Part shown: positions 1 to 8,566 of the stretch, piece after piece
How positions within the stretch are numbered: position 1 is the stretch's first letter
Layout: each line of letters opens with the position of its first letter
Assembly (NCBI RefSeq): GCF_000473995.1
Contig: NC_022571.1
Location: forward strand, 358,501 to 422,500
Direction of reading: 5' to 3'
Length of the DNA: 64,000 nucleotides
From: Clostridium saccharobutylicum DSM 13864
GTDB taxonomy: Bacteria; Bacillota; Clostridia; Clostridiales; Clostridiaceae
Made by a program: the position numbers and the translations under genes
The notes under the pieces: generated by a model
The model's database searches: none
Told to the model about the DNA's origin: nothing
Seen by the model: only the letters and a program-made list of their open reading frames with translations

Positions 1-2
1 CT

Positions 3-752
3 GCTGGAATTGATATAAGGAGTCAGAATATAATTAAAGGAAGATACTTAACTGAAGAAGAGTTAAACAGTAATGAAAAAGTTGCAGTTATAGGTTTTGG
101 GTTAGAAAGATTAATTGAAGAAAAGAATGGTAAAAATTATATAAAGGTATTTGATGAATATTATAAAGTAATTGGAATTCTAGGAAATACAGAGGTATTT
201 AAATATAGTAGTATAATTCCAATAAAATCATTTTATTTTATAGATAAGCCAATGGCTAAAGTTGATTTCTGGGAAAATTGTACAGATAATACGAATATTA
301 AAGAAAATGATAGTAATATTAATATTATAGAAACTGATATTCAAAAGATTCCAATTGTAAAATATTTGTTTAGAAATGTTTATGAACTTAAAAATAGTTT
401 ATATCAAGTAATTATTGGAATAACAAATTTACTTTTATTCTCATATTTTTCTGCTAAATCTATGCGACAAAAAGTTGCTATTATGAAAGTCCTCGGCGGT
501 AAAAATAAAGATATATTTAAAGAAATATTTCTAAAGTTTATAAAAGTAGCTTCTATTGGTATTATTGGAGGACTAATATTATCAAATTTCACAATAAATT
601 TTATGAGACAATCATTTATGTCTGAATATTCAGTGATTAACATTGAAAACATTGCGTTAACTTCAATTCTAATATTATTAATATCTATAGTTGTTTCTAT
701 AGTGGTTCTATTTAATGTGATTAACTTTAAAATAATGAAGGAAATAAGGTAG
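3..752 (+). CDS. ABC transporter permease, FtsX/MacB type (5' partial)
   Basis: The reading frame is open from the window edge, so the N-terminus is missing. The visible part starts in the extracytoplasmic MacB-type domain (IIKGRYLTEEE, then VAVIGFG) and continues into the FtsX core. Three hydrophobic helices follow, with the cytoplasmic motif AIMKVLGGKNKDIF that is typical of FtsX permeases, where a loop contacts the ATPase. A second permease begins 5 bp downstream and an ATPase overlaps that one, so this is the first subunit of a three-gene exporter. MacB/FtsX systems usually move peptides, lipids or toxic compounds, or act mechanically on the wall; the substrate cannot be read from the sequence. 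Confidence 0.85.
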   Translation, partial: AGIDIRSQNIIKGRYLTEEELNSNEKVAVIGFGLERLIEEKNGKNYIKVFDEYYKVIGILGNTEVFKYSSIIPIKSFYFIDKPMAKVDFWENCTDNTNIKENDSNINIIETDIQKIPIVKYLFRNVYELKNSLYQVIIGITNLLLFSYFSAKSMRQKVAIMKVLGGKNKDIFKEIFLKFIKVASIGIIGGLILSNFTINFMRQSFMSEYSVINIENIALTSILILLISIVVSIVVLFNVINFKIMKEIR

Positions 753-757
753 TTAAT

Positions 758-1987
758 ATGAGAAATAAATTTATCTTTTTTGATATAAGAAGAAATGGTA
801 TTGTTAGTATATTAATTATCATAGAAATAGCTCTATGGATATTTTATACAGCTTCTTTAGTTTCATTAATCAACTTTGATAATTCATATAGAAAAAGATA
901 CAATAGAGCAATTTCTATTGATAATTCAGAAATCATGACATTTTATAAAATGATTAATAATGATAATTCAGATGAAGATCACGATACCTATATAAATTAT
1001 ATAAAAGAAACTCTAAAAGTGATAAAAAACAGTAACTATACATATGGATTTATTCAAAGAGATATGAATGAAAGATTTCCAATCGAAACTTTTGGTTTCA
1101 CGCCTAAAGAATTATTTGGAAACTTTACAGAAATGGATGAACTTAATTCACCAGATAATCCAATTGGATTTAATTATGGAATGATAGAAAATTATAAGAA
1201 AAATATAATTGGAGAAATTTATGAAGATGATTGGACTCGAAGTGATAATTATATACCTGTAATTGTTGGAAACGAAATAGGCGAAAAAGTTCATATTGGT
1301 GATAGTTATGTATCGAATAATATAACATATAAAATCATAGGTATTTTTAAGAAGGATACATTAGCTTTTGATTATACAAGCAGTGTAGATAGTTCATTTT
1401 TGTTAAATACATCATTCGTTATCCCATTGAGCGAAGAAAAATTCTTTGATAATTTTGGGCATGAACCTATAACAATATTTTTTAATGGAGATAAGCAAAT
1501 TGGTTCAAAGAATCTAAACCCTGCCATAGAAAGTATATCAAAAGATATAGTGATTTCAAATTTTGAGGACGATTTAAATAAATTTTTAGACGAATTAAAA
1601 ACAAAAAAATATTATGAAATATTTAGAATAATTATAATTACTATTATTGCATCCACATCAATAATTACTACAATTAATTATAAAATAAATGAAGATAGGT
1701 CCAGAATTGGAATTTTATATTCTTTTGGAGTTAGTAAACTAAATATATTCAAAACTTTTTCTGCTGAATTTTTTATAAGCATAATTCTTGGAATTATAGG
1801 TGGAAGTTTATTTTATTTGAAGAACTGCAAAAGCGTTTATGTCTTTTTTATTAATGAGAATATATTATTTAATTTAAATATTTCGATAGGAATATTGTTA
1901 TTATTAATTATATTAATAATGTTAGTAGGATTTAGTCAAATAAATAAATTGACTCCAAAAGAGATGATAGGAGGGTTTGTAGAATGA
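758..1987 (+). CDS. ABC transporter permease, FtsX type
   Basis: 409 residues. One transmembrane helix lies near residues 14-36, followed by a roughly 240-residue extracytoplasmic domain rich in Asn and Asp, then three C-terminal helices (about 290-310, 335-355 and 375-400). The cytoplasmic motif RIGILYSFGVSKLNIFKTF is the FtsX coupling loop. The start follows the previous permease by 5 bp and the stop overlaps the ATPase start (ATGA), which indicates translational coupling. The two permeases differ in sequence and probably form a heterodimer. The ligand is unknown. Confidence 0.85.
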   Translation: MRNKFIFFDIRRNGIVSILIIIEIALWIFYTASLVSLINFDNSYRKRYNRAISIDNSEIMTFYKMINNDNSDEDHDTYINYIKETLKVIKNSNYTYGFIQRDMNERFPIETFGFTPKELFGNFTEMDELNSPDNPIGFNYGMIENYKKNIIGEIYEDDWTRSDNYIPVIVGNEIGEKVHIGDSYVSNNITYKIIGIFKKDTLAFDYTSSVDSSFLLNTSFVIPLSEEKFFDNFGHEPITIFFNGDKQIGSKNLNPAIESISKDIVISNFEDDLNKFLDELKTKKYYEIFRIIIITIIASTSIITTINYKINEDRSRIGILYSFGVSKLNIFKTFSAEFFISIILGIIGGSLFYLKNCKSVYVFFINENILFNLNISIGILLLLIILIMLVGFSQINKLTPKEMIGGFVE

Positions 1988-2658
1988 GCATATTAGATGT
2001 GAGAAATATATATAAAATTTATGGAAAAGATAATAGTAAAGTTATAGCTCTTAATGGAATAAGTCTAAAAGTTAATTCGGGTGAAGTTGTAGCTATTATG
2101 GGACCATCAGGTTGCGGTAAAAGCACATTACTTAATATATTAGGATGCATAGATGCTCCAACGCAAGGAGAATCTTATATAGATGGAACTCAAGTAAACT
2201 TTAAAAAACTCAATAATTTATCAGAAATTAGAAACAAAAAGGTTTCATTTATATTTCAAAATTTTGCTTTGATAAAAGATCTTAGCGTATTAGAAAATAT
2301 AATATTACCTCTTAAATTTAGGGGGATTTCATATAAAGAAAGAGTAAATAAAGCAAAAAAATATTTAAAAGAATTAGAGATTGAAAATTTTAAAAATAAA
2401 AATATAAGAGAACTGTCAGGTGGACAGCAACAAAGAGTTTCAATTGCAAGAGCTCTTACTCAAGAAAGTGAAATTATATTAGCAGATGAACCAACAGGTG
2501 CATTAGATGAAATAAATAGTATTAAAATTATGGAAGTATTAAAAGAATTGAATAAAAAGTATAATAAGACAATAATTGTTGTAACACATGATAATCTTGT
2601 AGCAAGTTTTTGTGATAGAATTCTAAAGATGAAAGATGGATGTTGGGATAATAATTGA
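1984..2658 (+). CDS. ABC transporter ATP-binding protein (MacB/LolD type)
   Basis: 224 residues, a complete single nucleotide-binding domain. Walker A GPSGCGKS is at residues 40-47. The Q-loop is in FIFQNFAL, the signature is LSGGQQQR, Walker B is IILADEP followed by TGALD, and the H-loop is VTHD near the end. The LNILGCIDAPTQGE stretch and the length match the MacB/LolD/FtsE branch that partners FtsX-fold permeases. It overlaps the upstream permease stop by 4 bp and closes the operon. It energises the two permeases from the cytoplasm. Confidence 0.93.
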   Translation: MSILDVRNIYKIYGKDNSKVIALNGISLKVNSGEVVAIMGPSGCGKSTLLNILGCIDAPTQGESYIDGTQVNFKKLNNLSEIRNKKVSFIFQNFALIKDLSVLENIILPLKFRGISYKERVNKAKKYLKELEIENFKNKNIRELSGGQQQRVSIARALTQESEIILADEPTGALDEINSIKIMEVLKELNKKYNKTIIVVTHDNLVASFCDRILKMKDGCWDNN

Positions 2659-2697
2659 AACGTAATTTAAATGTTTTATTCTTACGATATATTTTAG

Positions 2698-2835
2698 CAT
2701 AATGTTGATTTTAAAGATCAAGTAAATGAAATACTTTTAACAGTTTTTGTGGTAGGTGTAGGATTAAAACAATTTATCTTATATGTATTTTATTTAAAGT
2801 TTAAGCAGTTGCTAAAACTGAAGGTAAAAAAATAA
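2698..2835 (+). pseudogene. Possible remnant of a membrane protein gene
   Basis: A 45-codon reading frame without a start codon or ribosome binding site, opening right after a stop. It has one hydrophobic stretch (ILLTVFVVGVGL) and a Lys-rich end. It sits between the ABC operon and the secreted hydrolase gene in a 296-bp stretch with no full gene. It could be the tail of a decayed membrane protein or chance coding. Weak call. Confidence 0.25.
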
Positions 2836-2889
2836 ATAATTATTTTAAAGATAGATAAGTTTTTACAATGAGGGAGCTAATCTGCGGAA

Positions 2890-2958
2890 ATGAAATATTC
2901 TAAGAAACTAAAGTTAGTTGCACTATCAAAAAACAAATTATGGGGGAATAATAAATGA
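2890..2958 (+). CDS. Possible 22-residue leader peptide
   Basis: A small ATG frame begins about 13 bp after GAGGGAG and encodes a Lys-rich 22-residue peptide. Its stop codon overlaps the start of the following hydrolase gene (ATGA), the arrangement expected for translational coupling. The sequence alone does not show that it is translated; the next gene also has its own GGGGG ribosome binding site inside this frame. Confidence 0.3.
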   Translation: MKYSKKLKLVALSKNKLWGNNK

Positions 2959-3626
2959 AAAAAATTTTTATTAGATATACTCTTTTTACACTTTTAACCA
3001 TGATTAGTATATCATCAACTGCATTTGCCAAAGAAAATACTTCAAAAGAAGATACTAATGCTCAAATGAAGCAACTTATAGATAAAAGTAAGCATGATTC
3101 AGATGAATTAATCAAAAACTGGGATAAGCTTAAAGTTACAAAAGCCTCAAAACAATCAAGAAGAATAAATACCATTAATAGTTTTGACTCGGAAGCTGCA
3201 CCAAATAGTGTTGGAAGTTATGGTGATATACTTGTAACTCCAGCAACTGTTTTTGGAACTGGACCTATTACTGGACATGCTGGAATGGTTGATTTGAATC
3301 CTGATCTTACAATAGAAAGTATGACTTCAGCAGGGGTTCGCAGATATACAAATGATTGGAAAACTAGATATAGTAAAGCTTTATGTGCTACAGTAAAGAA
3401 CTCTAATCCTAGACAAGCTGTAGATTATGCAATTAGTAAAATAGGAAGTGATTATAATTATAATTTCTTAAATAAATGGAAAACAGATAAATTTTATTGT
3501 TCACAGCTTGTCTGGAGAGCATATATAGAACAAGGTATTGATTTAGATAAGGATGGCGGAAATGCTGTTTTACCAACTGATTTAGTTACCGATAAGATTG
3601 ATATTAATTGGAGAACTAATTATTAG
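2955..3626 (+). CDS. Secreted YiiX/NlpC-P60-like cysteine hydrolase
   Basis: 223 residues. A Sec signal peptide spans about residues 1-25 (Lys-Lys start, hydrophobic core, cleavage after AFA). A polar linker follows, then a domain beginning SVGSYGDILVTP. His108 in GHAGMVD and Cys182 in KFYCSQLVWRAY are placed like the catalytic pair of permuted papain-fold hydrolases (YiiX/YebB group of the NlpC/P60 superfamily). Members cleave amide or ester bonds in peptidoglycan or lipid-type substrates; the substrate here is not known. The ribosome binding site is GGGGG before the ATG. It appears monocistronic. Confidence 0.75.
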   Translation: MKKIFIRYTLFTLLTMISISSTAFAKENTSKEDTNAQMKQLIDKSKHDSDELIKNWDKLKVTKASKQSRRINTINSFDSEAAPNSVGSYGDILVTPATVFGTGPITGHAGMVDLNPDLTIESMTSAGVRRYTNDWKTRYSKALCATVKNSNPRQAVDYAISKIGSDYNYNFLNKWKTDKFYCSQLVWRAYIEQGIDLDKDGGNAVLPTDLVTDKIDINWRTNY

Positions 3627-3643
3627 CTAATTCATTATAATAT

Positions 3644-3680
3644 GAATCACAAATATAGATTTTTTAGACACTTGTGATTC
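3644..3680 (+). terminator. Possible terminator hairpin
   Basis: GAATCACAA and TTGTGATTC form a perfect 9-bp inverted repeat separated by 19 bases, 18 bp after the hydrolase stop. There is no strong T-run after it, so termination is plausible but not certain. Confidence 0.4.
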
Positions 3681-3812
3681 TATATATAAGTTTCTTAAAA
3701 AACAAACCACTTAATAGTATGAATTGATTATGTATCAATATTAATATTGACGTAATTTTATTTTAACCTATAATGTGGTTTATTTAAGGTTAAAATTAAT
3801 ATGGGGAGATAA

Positions 3813-4841
3813 ATGATGTATAAGAATAAAAAAATATATTTCCTTTTATCTGTAATTATAATAATGATATTGAGTTTAAGTTTTGTATTATTACATAATA
3901 GAGAATTAAAAAACATATGCCTTATATATTCTGATTCCATTGAAGAAGATAGTGAAATTGTATATTTAGATAGGAATTTCACTATAAAAAAGAATATACA
4001 AATACCTGCAAGGGATATAGTAACAAGTTGTAATAAGAAAGATACAGTATTGTTGCCAACGTTATCAGATAATAAATTATTTGAAGTTGATAAAGATGGA
4101 ATTGTTAAATCATCGGAAACTGATTTTGGAGGGAATTACATAAGGTGTAAGAACAATGAAGAATTAATTCTATATAATGTATCCCTAGAATATAATAGAA
4201 TTAATTTTATAAGTTCAGATTCTCAGAAAAAGTCGTTAGATATAAAAGAATCATTGCTTTTGTCTGGTGATTTTGATGATGAAAATGTATATATATTAGG
4301 TTATAAATTTGATCAAAATAAAGAAGGAGATACATTTCTGTTTATTATAGATAAAAATGATTTTAAAATAAAAGATCAAATTAAATTAATGAAAAACATG
4401 CGAATATATGATACTTCATTAATTGATGGTAAACTTTTTATTGGCGTAGATAGCAAAGTAGATTATTTATTATATTATGATGTGAAAAAATCTACTTTAA
4501 ATAAAATTGAATATAAAGAGTATATTAAAGATGGTATAATGGATACTAAAAAGATTCTGTATAATGATAAATATATTTTTTACTTATTTTTAGATGGTAA
4601 TATATTGAAATTAAATAGGAAAGATTTAAATATTATAAAAAATATTAAGCTAAATAATAAAATAATTTTGAGTGGTTGTTTAGATAAAAATCAGCTATAT
4701 TCTTTAAGCGTAGACATCAATAAAAATAATCAAATAGGTTTAGTCGACGTCTTTGATATTGATAAGCTTAATAATATAAATAATTTTTCAGTTGGTCCAA
4801 TAAGAAATACAACTCCAAGAGATATATTTATACTACAATAA
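3813..4841 (+). CDS. Membrane-anchored protein, possible beta-propeller
   Basis: 342 residues, family not recognised. One N-terminal hydrophobic helix (about residues 9-27) with a positive start looks like an uncleaved signal anchor, so the rest lies outside the membrane. The exported part repeats short beta-strand patterns with regularly spaced Asp/Asn turns (DKDGIVKSSET, DLNIIKNIKLNNKI), which suggests a WD40- or YncE-like propeller. The start has GGGGAG upstream. A small membrane protein follows 21 bp later and may be co-transcribed. Function unknown. Confidence 0.6.
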   Translation: MMYKNKKIYFLLSVIIIMILSLSFVLLHNRELKNICLIYSDSIEEDSEIVYLDRNFTIKKNIQIPARDIVTSCNKKDTVLLPTLSDNKLFEVDKDGIVKSSETDFGGNYIRCKNNEELILYNVSLEYNRINFISSDSQKKSLDIKESLLLSGDFDDENVYILGYKFDQNKEGDTFLFIIDKNDFKIKDQIKLMKNMRIYDTSLIDGKLFIGVDSKVDYLLYYDVKKSTLNKIEYKEYIKDGIMDTKKILYNDKYIFYLFLDGNILKLNRKDLNIIKNIKLNNKIILSGCLDKNQLYSLSVDINKNNQIGLVDVFDIDKLNNINNFSVGPIRNTTPRDIFILQ

Positions 4842-4862
4842 TAATTAAAGGAGTTATAATTT

Positions 4863-5195
4863 ATGAAGAAAATACTTACAATCATAGCACCAAGTATATT
4901 GACATATACATATATATTTATAGATTCTCATTTTCCATATAGTAAATGGATTTTAATAGGAATTTATATTTTATTTCCTATTATGTTTATTGCTCAAACT
5001 ATTATTTCTTTTGGATCAATAAAAAATATGTTAATTGGATTTCTATTATTGTCACTATCAATCATAGTGCCTATTAATGAATGGTATAAAGTGGGTAGCA
5101 TGATTGTACCTATAATAATTTACTCGTCATTAGGTATAATAACATTTTTCTTATCAAAGACAATAAATACTGTTAAAAGAAAATGGAAAAAATAA
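4863..5195 (+). CDS. Small integral membrane protein
   Basis: 110 residues with about four hydrophobic helices (roughly 4-20, 28-46, 54-70 and 78-98) and a Lys/Arg-rich end (KRKWKK). The ribosome binding site AAAGGAG precedes the ATG. It lies 21 bp downstream of the anchored protein and is probably its operon partner. No family recognised. Confidence 0.6.
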   Translation: MKKILTIIAPSILTYTYIFIDSHFPYSKWILIGIYILFPIMFIAQTIISFGSIKNMLIGFLLLSLSIIVPINEWYKVGSMIVPIIIYSSLGIITFFLSKTINTVKRKWKK

Positions 5196-5238
5196 ATCTA
5201 ATATAAAGTTTTAAGATTCAACTGATGGAAAGAATTAA

Positions 5239-5476
5239 TTGGAACTTAAGGTAGAATATCCAGTTATTTTTATTATTTTCAAAAATCAAAAGCATATGAA
5301 CTATAAAGAATTTGTAAATGCAATTATGTTAATAGATAATCTGTGTGGAATATATTGGCATTTATTGAAGATCAATGAATTGGATTGGATAAATAAAAGA
5401 AGTACTTAGGGTTGCAAAAGAAAGCATAGAAGAAGGTATTATAAAAGCATTAAAACGGATAAAAAATGACAAATAG
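5239..5476 (+). pseudogene. Frameshifted gene remnant
   Basis: One frame from TTG 5239 runs to a stop at 5407-5409 (about 56 residues, containing NYKEFVNAIMLIDNLCGIYW). A second frame then carries on with KEVLRVAKESIEEGIIKAL and stops at 5474-5476. Both pieces look protein-like (amphipathic, Clostridium-type codons) and join if one base is removed near 5390-5400. The parent family is not recognised. A terminator follows immediately, as expected for a former gene end. Confidence 0.4.
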
Positions 5477-5512
5477 AACATATAATTGTGTAACTATATG
5501 TTCTATTTCTTT
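5471..5512. terminator. Bidirectional terminator
   Basis: The stem AAATAGAACATATA / TATATGTTCTATTT has a 10-base loop and T-rich DNA after it on the plus strand. It lies between the decayed plus-strand gene and the 3' end of the minus-strand ATPase, so it can serve both. Confidence 0.65.
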
Positions 5513-5564
5513 ATGCAAAGCACATTTTGAGTATTTAATCATTCCTTTATTAAGATATAATATT

Positions 5565-8228
5565 TTAAGCAGCTTGAACTTTTGATTCATTATCATTTTC
5601 TATTTCAATTTTTTCTTTTTTACTTTCTACAATATCTCTAATAACCTTAAATATTTGTATTATTAAAGTTGGAAGAAAAGCAAATAAATGAACTGATAAT
5701 AATTCGCTAGTAGCAAGTGGAGTTATTTCAAATAAGCCTTGAAGTCCAGGTATAAGTAAGACTGCATTCACAAGAATAACACCTACTATAAAAGCAATCC
5801 AACTGAATGTATTATTGAATACTCCAAGTGAGAATATTGATTTTCTACCACGGCAATTAAATCCATGGAACAGTCTTGCTAAACATAATGTACTAAATGC
5901 CATAGTCATAGCTAGTCCGTCAGAACCCTTAGTAAGTCCTATGTGATATGAAATCATAGTAAATATACCTATAAGTAAACCTTGAATGCAAACATCTTTT
6001 ATGAAATCTTGTGACAATATGGATTCATTAGCATCTCTAGGCTTATCTCTCAAGACATCTTTTTTAGATTTTTCCATTCCTATTGCAATTGCAGGTAGAC
6101 TATCTGTTAAAAGGTTAATAAATAATAGATGTACTGCAGCAAATGGAACTGGTAAAGCAAACAATGATGAATAAAGTACTGCCAGTATTCCAGACATATT
6201 ACCTGAAAGTAAGAATTTTATTGAATTTTTTATATTAGCATATATATTTCTTCCGTTAGTAACAGATTTAACAATAGTAGCAAAATTATCATCTGTTAAA
6301 ATCATTGATGCGGCATCTTTTGATACTTCTGTTCCTGTTATTCCCATTGCAATTCCAATATCAGCTTGTTTTAAAGCTGGAGCATCATTAACACCATCAC
6401 CAGTCATAGCAACGATTTTCCCCTTGTTTTGCCATGCTTTGACTATTCTTATTTTGTGTTCTGGGGATACTCGGGCATAAACCGAAATATGTTCTAATTT
6501 AGAAAAAAGTTCATTATCAGACATTTTATCAAGTTCTAATCCTTCAACAGCTAAATCATCTTCTTGTAATATTCCGATTTCTTTAGCAATAGCAGAAGCT
6601 GTAATCTTATGATCACCAGTAATCATAACTGGTTTAATAGACGCTTTTAAACAATCTGTAACGGCTGATTTAGATTCTTCTCTTGGGGGATCAATCATTG
6701 AAATTAATCCTAGGAAAGTAAAGCCATTTTCATCTTCTAAATCAATATTTTTATTTTCATTAAGTTCTTTGTAAGCAAAAGCCAAAACTCTTAATCCTTG
6801 AGAGGAAAGTTTTTTGTTAATATTATTTATATGAGTTTTATCTTCATTAGTAAATCTTTTTAATCCATGTATAGTTTTTATCGAAGTTACTCTGTCTAAT
6901 AATACATCAAGAGCACCTTTGGTTATCATTGTAGATTTCCCGTCTATTTTATGAAGAGTACTCATAAGTTTTCTATCAGAATCAAAAGGAATTTCACTTA
7001 ATCTAGAATGATTTTTTCTACAATCAATTTCACTTATTGAATAATCATGACCTAAGTTCACTAAAGCAACTTCAGTGGGATCCCCAATTTCATTTCCATC
7101 TATAGAAGTTGAATCATTACAAAGTATAGAACTGGTTAAAAGAAAATGTGCTATAGGATTTTTTAAATCAATTTCATTAGCATTAACTAATTTATTATCA
7201 ACAAAAATTTTTTTGACAGTCATTTTGTTTTGAGTTAATGTACCAGTTTTATCAGAACAAATAACAGATACACAGCCTAATCCTTCAACAGCTTTAAGTT
7301 TTTTTATAATTGCATTTTCTTTTGCCATAGATTGAGTTCCAATAGCTAGTACAATTGTAACTATAGAACTAAGAGCTTCTGGAATTGCAGCAACAGCGAG
7401 AGCAACAGCAAACATTAAGGAATCAAGAACGTTTGTCCCTCTATATAAGCTTAATCCAAATACAAGAATACAGATTCCAATGATTGCAAGAGCTAATTTC
7501 TTAGAAAAAGCATCTAAGGAAGCTTGAAGAGGTGTACTTTTTTCCTGAGTTTCTTCCATTAGGGTAGCTATCTTGCCAAGCTCTGTATTCATACCAGTAT
7601 TAGTTACAAGGACAGTAGCTCTGCCGTATGTAACTAGTGAACTAGAAAAAACCATGTTCTTCTGATCACCTAAAGCAACTTCGTCTTTATCAATTACATA
7701 AGAAATTTTATCAACACTTTCAGATTCACCAGTTAATGAACTTTCATTAACCTTAAGAGAGAAGTTTTCTAAAATTCTACCATCAGCTACAACTAAATCA
7801 CCAGCTTCTAATATTAAAATATCTCCAGGAACAACAGATTTTGAAGGAATTTCAACTTTAATTCCTTCACGGATAACTTTTGCATTAGGCGAGGTTAATG
7901 ATTTTAAGCTAGCTAAAGATTGTTCAGCTTTAATATATTGGACAGTACCTAAAATAGAGTTAATAGTTATAACAGCCAAAATTACTATAGTACTTTCGAT
8001 ATTACCAGTTGCCATAGAAATAACAGCAGCAATAATTAAGATAATTACTAACAAATCTTTAAACTGATCAATAAATACAGAAAGTGTACTCTTTTTCTTT
8101 CTTTCATTTAAAACGTTCTCTCCAACTGATTCTAGTAACTCACGTGCTTTTTTATTCGTCAGTCCATTAGTAGTTACATCAAATTCTTTTAGTGAATCTT
8201 TGATATTTTTAGAAAAGAAATTTTTCAT
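5565..8228 (-). CDS. P-type cation ATPase (annotated Ca2+ type; probably Mn2+ export)
   Basis: 887 residues, full length for the P2-type family. Visible parts: N-terminal cation ATPase domain, TGES actuator loop at 166-169, PEAL in the ion-binding helix at 283-286, phosphorylation motif DKTGT with Asp326, nucleotide-binding KGAL at 437-440, hinge TGDGVNDAP at 609-617, and a six-helix C-terminal transport domain. Homology alone suggests Ca2+ export of the PMCA/SERCA type. The leader, however, carries a yybP-ykoY riboswitch, the Mn2+ sensor that controls Mn2+-exporting P-type ATPases such as YoaB of Lactococcus, so Mn2+ efflux is the better inference. Single-gene transcript convergent with its left neighbour. 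Confidence 0.93.
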   Translation of the reverse strand: MKNFFSKNIKDSLKEFDVTTNGLTNKKARELLESVGENVLNERKKKSTLSVFIDQFKDLLVIILIIAAVISMATGNIESTIVILAVITINSILGTVQYIKAEQSLASLKSLTSPNAKVIREGIKVEIPSKSVVPGDILILEAGDLVVADGRILENFSLKVNESSLTGESESVDKISYVIDKDEVALGDQKNMVFSSSLVTYGRATVLVTNTGMNTELGKIATLMEETQEKSTPLQASLDAFSKKLALAIIGICILVFGLSLYRGTNVLDSLMFAVALAVAAIPEALSSIVTIVLAIGTQSMAKENAIIKKLKAVEGLGCVSVICSDKTGTLTQNKMTVKKIFVDNKLVNANEIDLKNPIAHFLLTSSILCNDSTSIDGNEIGDPTEVALVNLGHDYSISEIDCRKNHSRLSEIPFDSDRKLMSTLHKIDGKSTMITKGALDVLLDRVTSIKTIHGLKRFTNEDKTHINNINKKLSSQGLRVLAFAYKELNENKNIDLEDENGFTFLGLISMIDPPREESKSAVTDCLKASIKPVMITGDHKITASAIAKEIGILQEDDLAVEGLELDKMSDNELFSKLEHISVYARVSPEHKIRIVKAWQNKGKIVAMTGDGVNDAPALKQADIGIAMGITGTEVSKDAASMILTDDNFATIVKSVTNGRNIYANIKNSIKFLLSGNMSGILAVLYSSLFALPVPFAAVHLLFINLLTDSLPAIAIGMEKSKKDVLRDKPRDANESILSQDFIKDVCIQGLLIGIFTMISYHIGLTKGSDGLAMTMAFSTLCLARLFHGFNCRGRKSIFSLGVFNNTFSWIAFIVGVILVNAVLLIPGLQGLFEITPLATSELLSVHLFAFLPTLIIQIFKVIRDIVESKKEKIEIENDNESKVQAA

Positions 8229-8284
8229 ATTAATCCATCCTTTCGTGTTATAAGGTACGTGAAAATAAATAATAAAAAAAGACC

Positions 8285-8320
8285 TTTAATATAACTTCAA
8301 ATTTTTGAAGTTATATTAAA
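8285..8320 (-). terminator. Riboswitch-controlled terminator hairpin
   Basis: Perfect 17-base arms (TTTAATATAACTTCAAA and its complement) around two bases; read on the minus strand it is followed by GGTCTTTTTTT. The proximal arm uses the same bases as the 3' strand of the riboswitch P1 stem, so the two structures exclude each other. Closing P1 with ligand should prevent termination. Confidence 0.85.
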
Positions 8321-8412
8321 AGTCTCGTTACCACTTGGGTATATAACACCAGAATACAAATAGTAAACGCGGTTGTTGATGTTATATTTATAACTACTCC
8401 CCTTTAATATAA
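8311..8412 (-). promoter_or_regulatory. yybP-ykoY (Mn2+) riboswitch aptamer
   Basis: Read on the minus strand, the leader begins TTAAAGGGGAGTAG and ends CCCAAGTGGTAACGAGAC followed by TTTTAATATAA. These are the conserved 5' and 3' ends of the yybP-ykoY class, brought together by P1 (TTATATTAAAG with CTTTTAATATAA). The variable arm between them contains CCGCGTTTAC, as expected for the L3 side. The class senses Mn2+ and acts as an ON switch for export genes. The terminator overlapping P1 fits an ON switch acting on transcription. Confidence 0.9.
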
Positions 8413-8429
8413 AACAAGTATTTGTATTA

Positions 8430-8458
8430 AATATAGTATAAAAAAAGAAAGAAGTCAA
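8430..8458 (-). promoter_or_regulatory. Sigma-A promoter of the ATPase/riboswitch transcript
   Basis: On the minus strand TTGACT is followed after exactly 17 bp by TATATT. The start of transcription would fall about 10 bases before the riboswitch. Confidence 0.8.
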
Positions 8459-8483
8459 TGAATTGGATGTATATTTTTAAATT

Positions 8484-8514
8484 AAATATATTTTATTTAT
8501 GATAAAATATATTT
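8484..8514. repeat. 13-bp inverted repeat, possible operator
   Basis: AAATATATTTTAT and its exact complement are separated by 5 bp, between the divergent ATPase and phospholipase promoters and near the -35 position of the latter (TATAAT at 8531-8536). A regulator site is possible; AT-rich chance pairing cannot be excluded. Confidence 0.35.
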
Positions 8515-8566
8515 AAATATAGTAATTAGATATAATACAAGAATAAATTAAAGGTGGGTTGTAATT

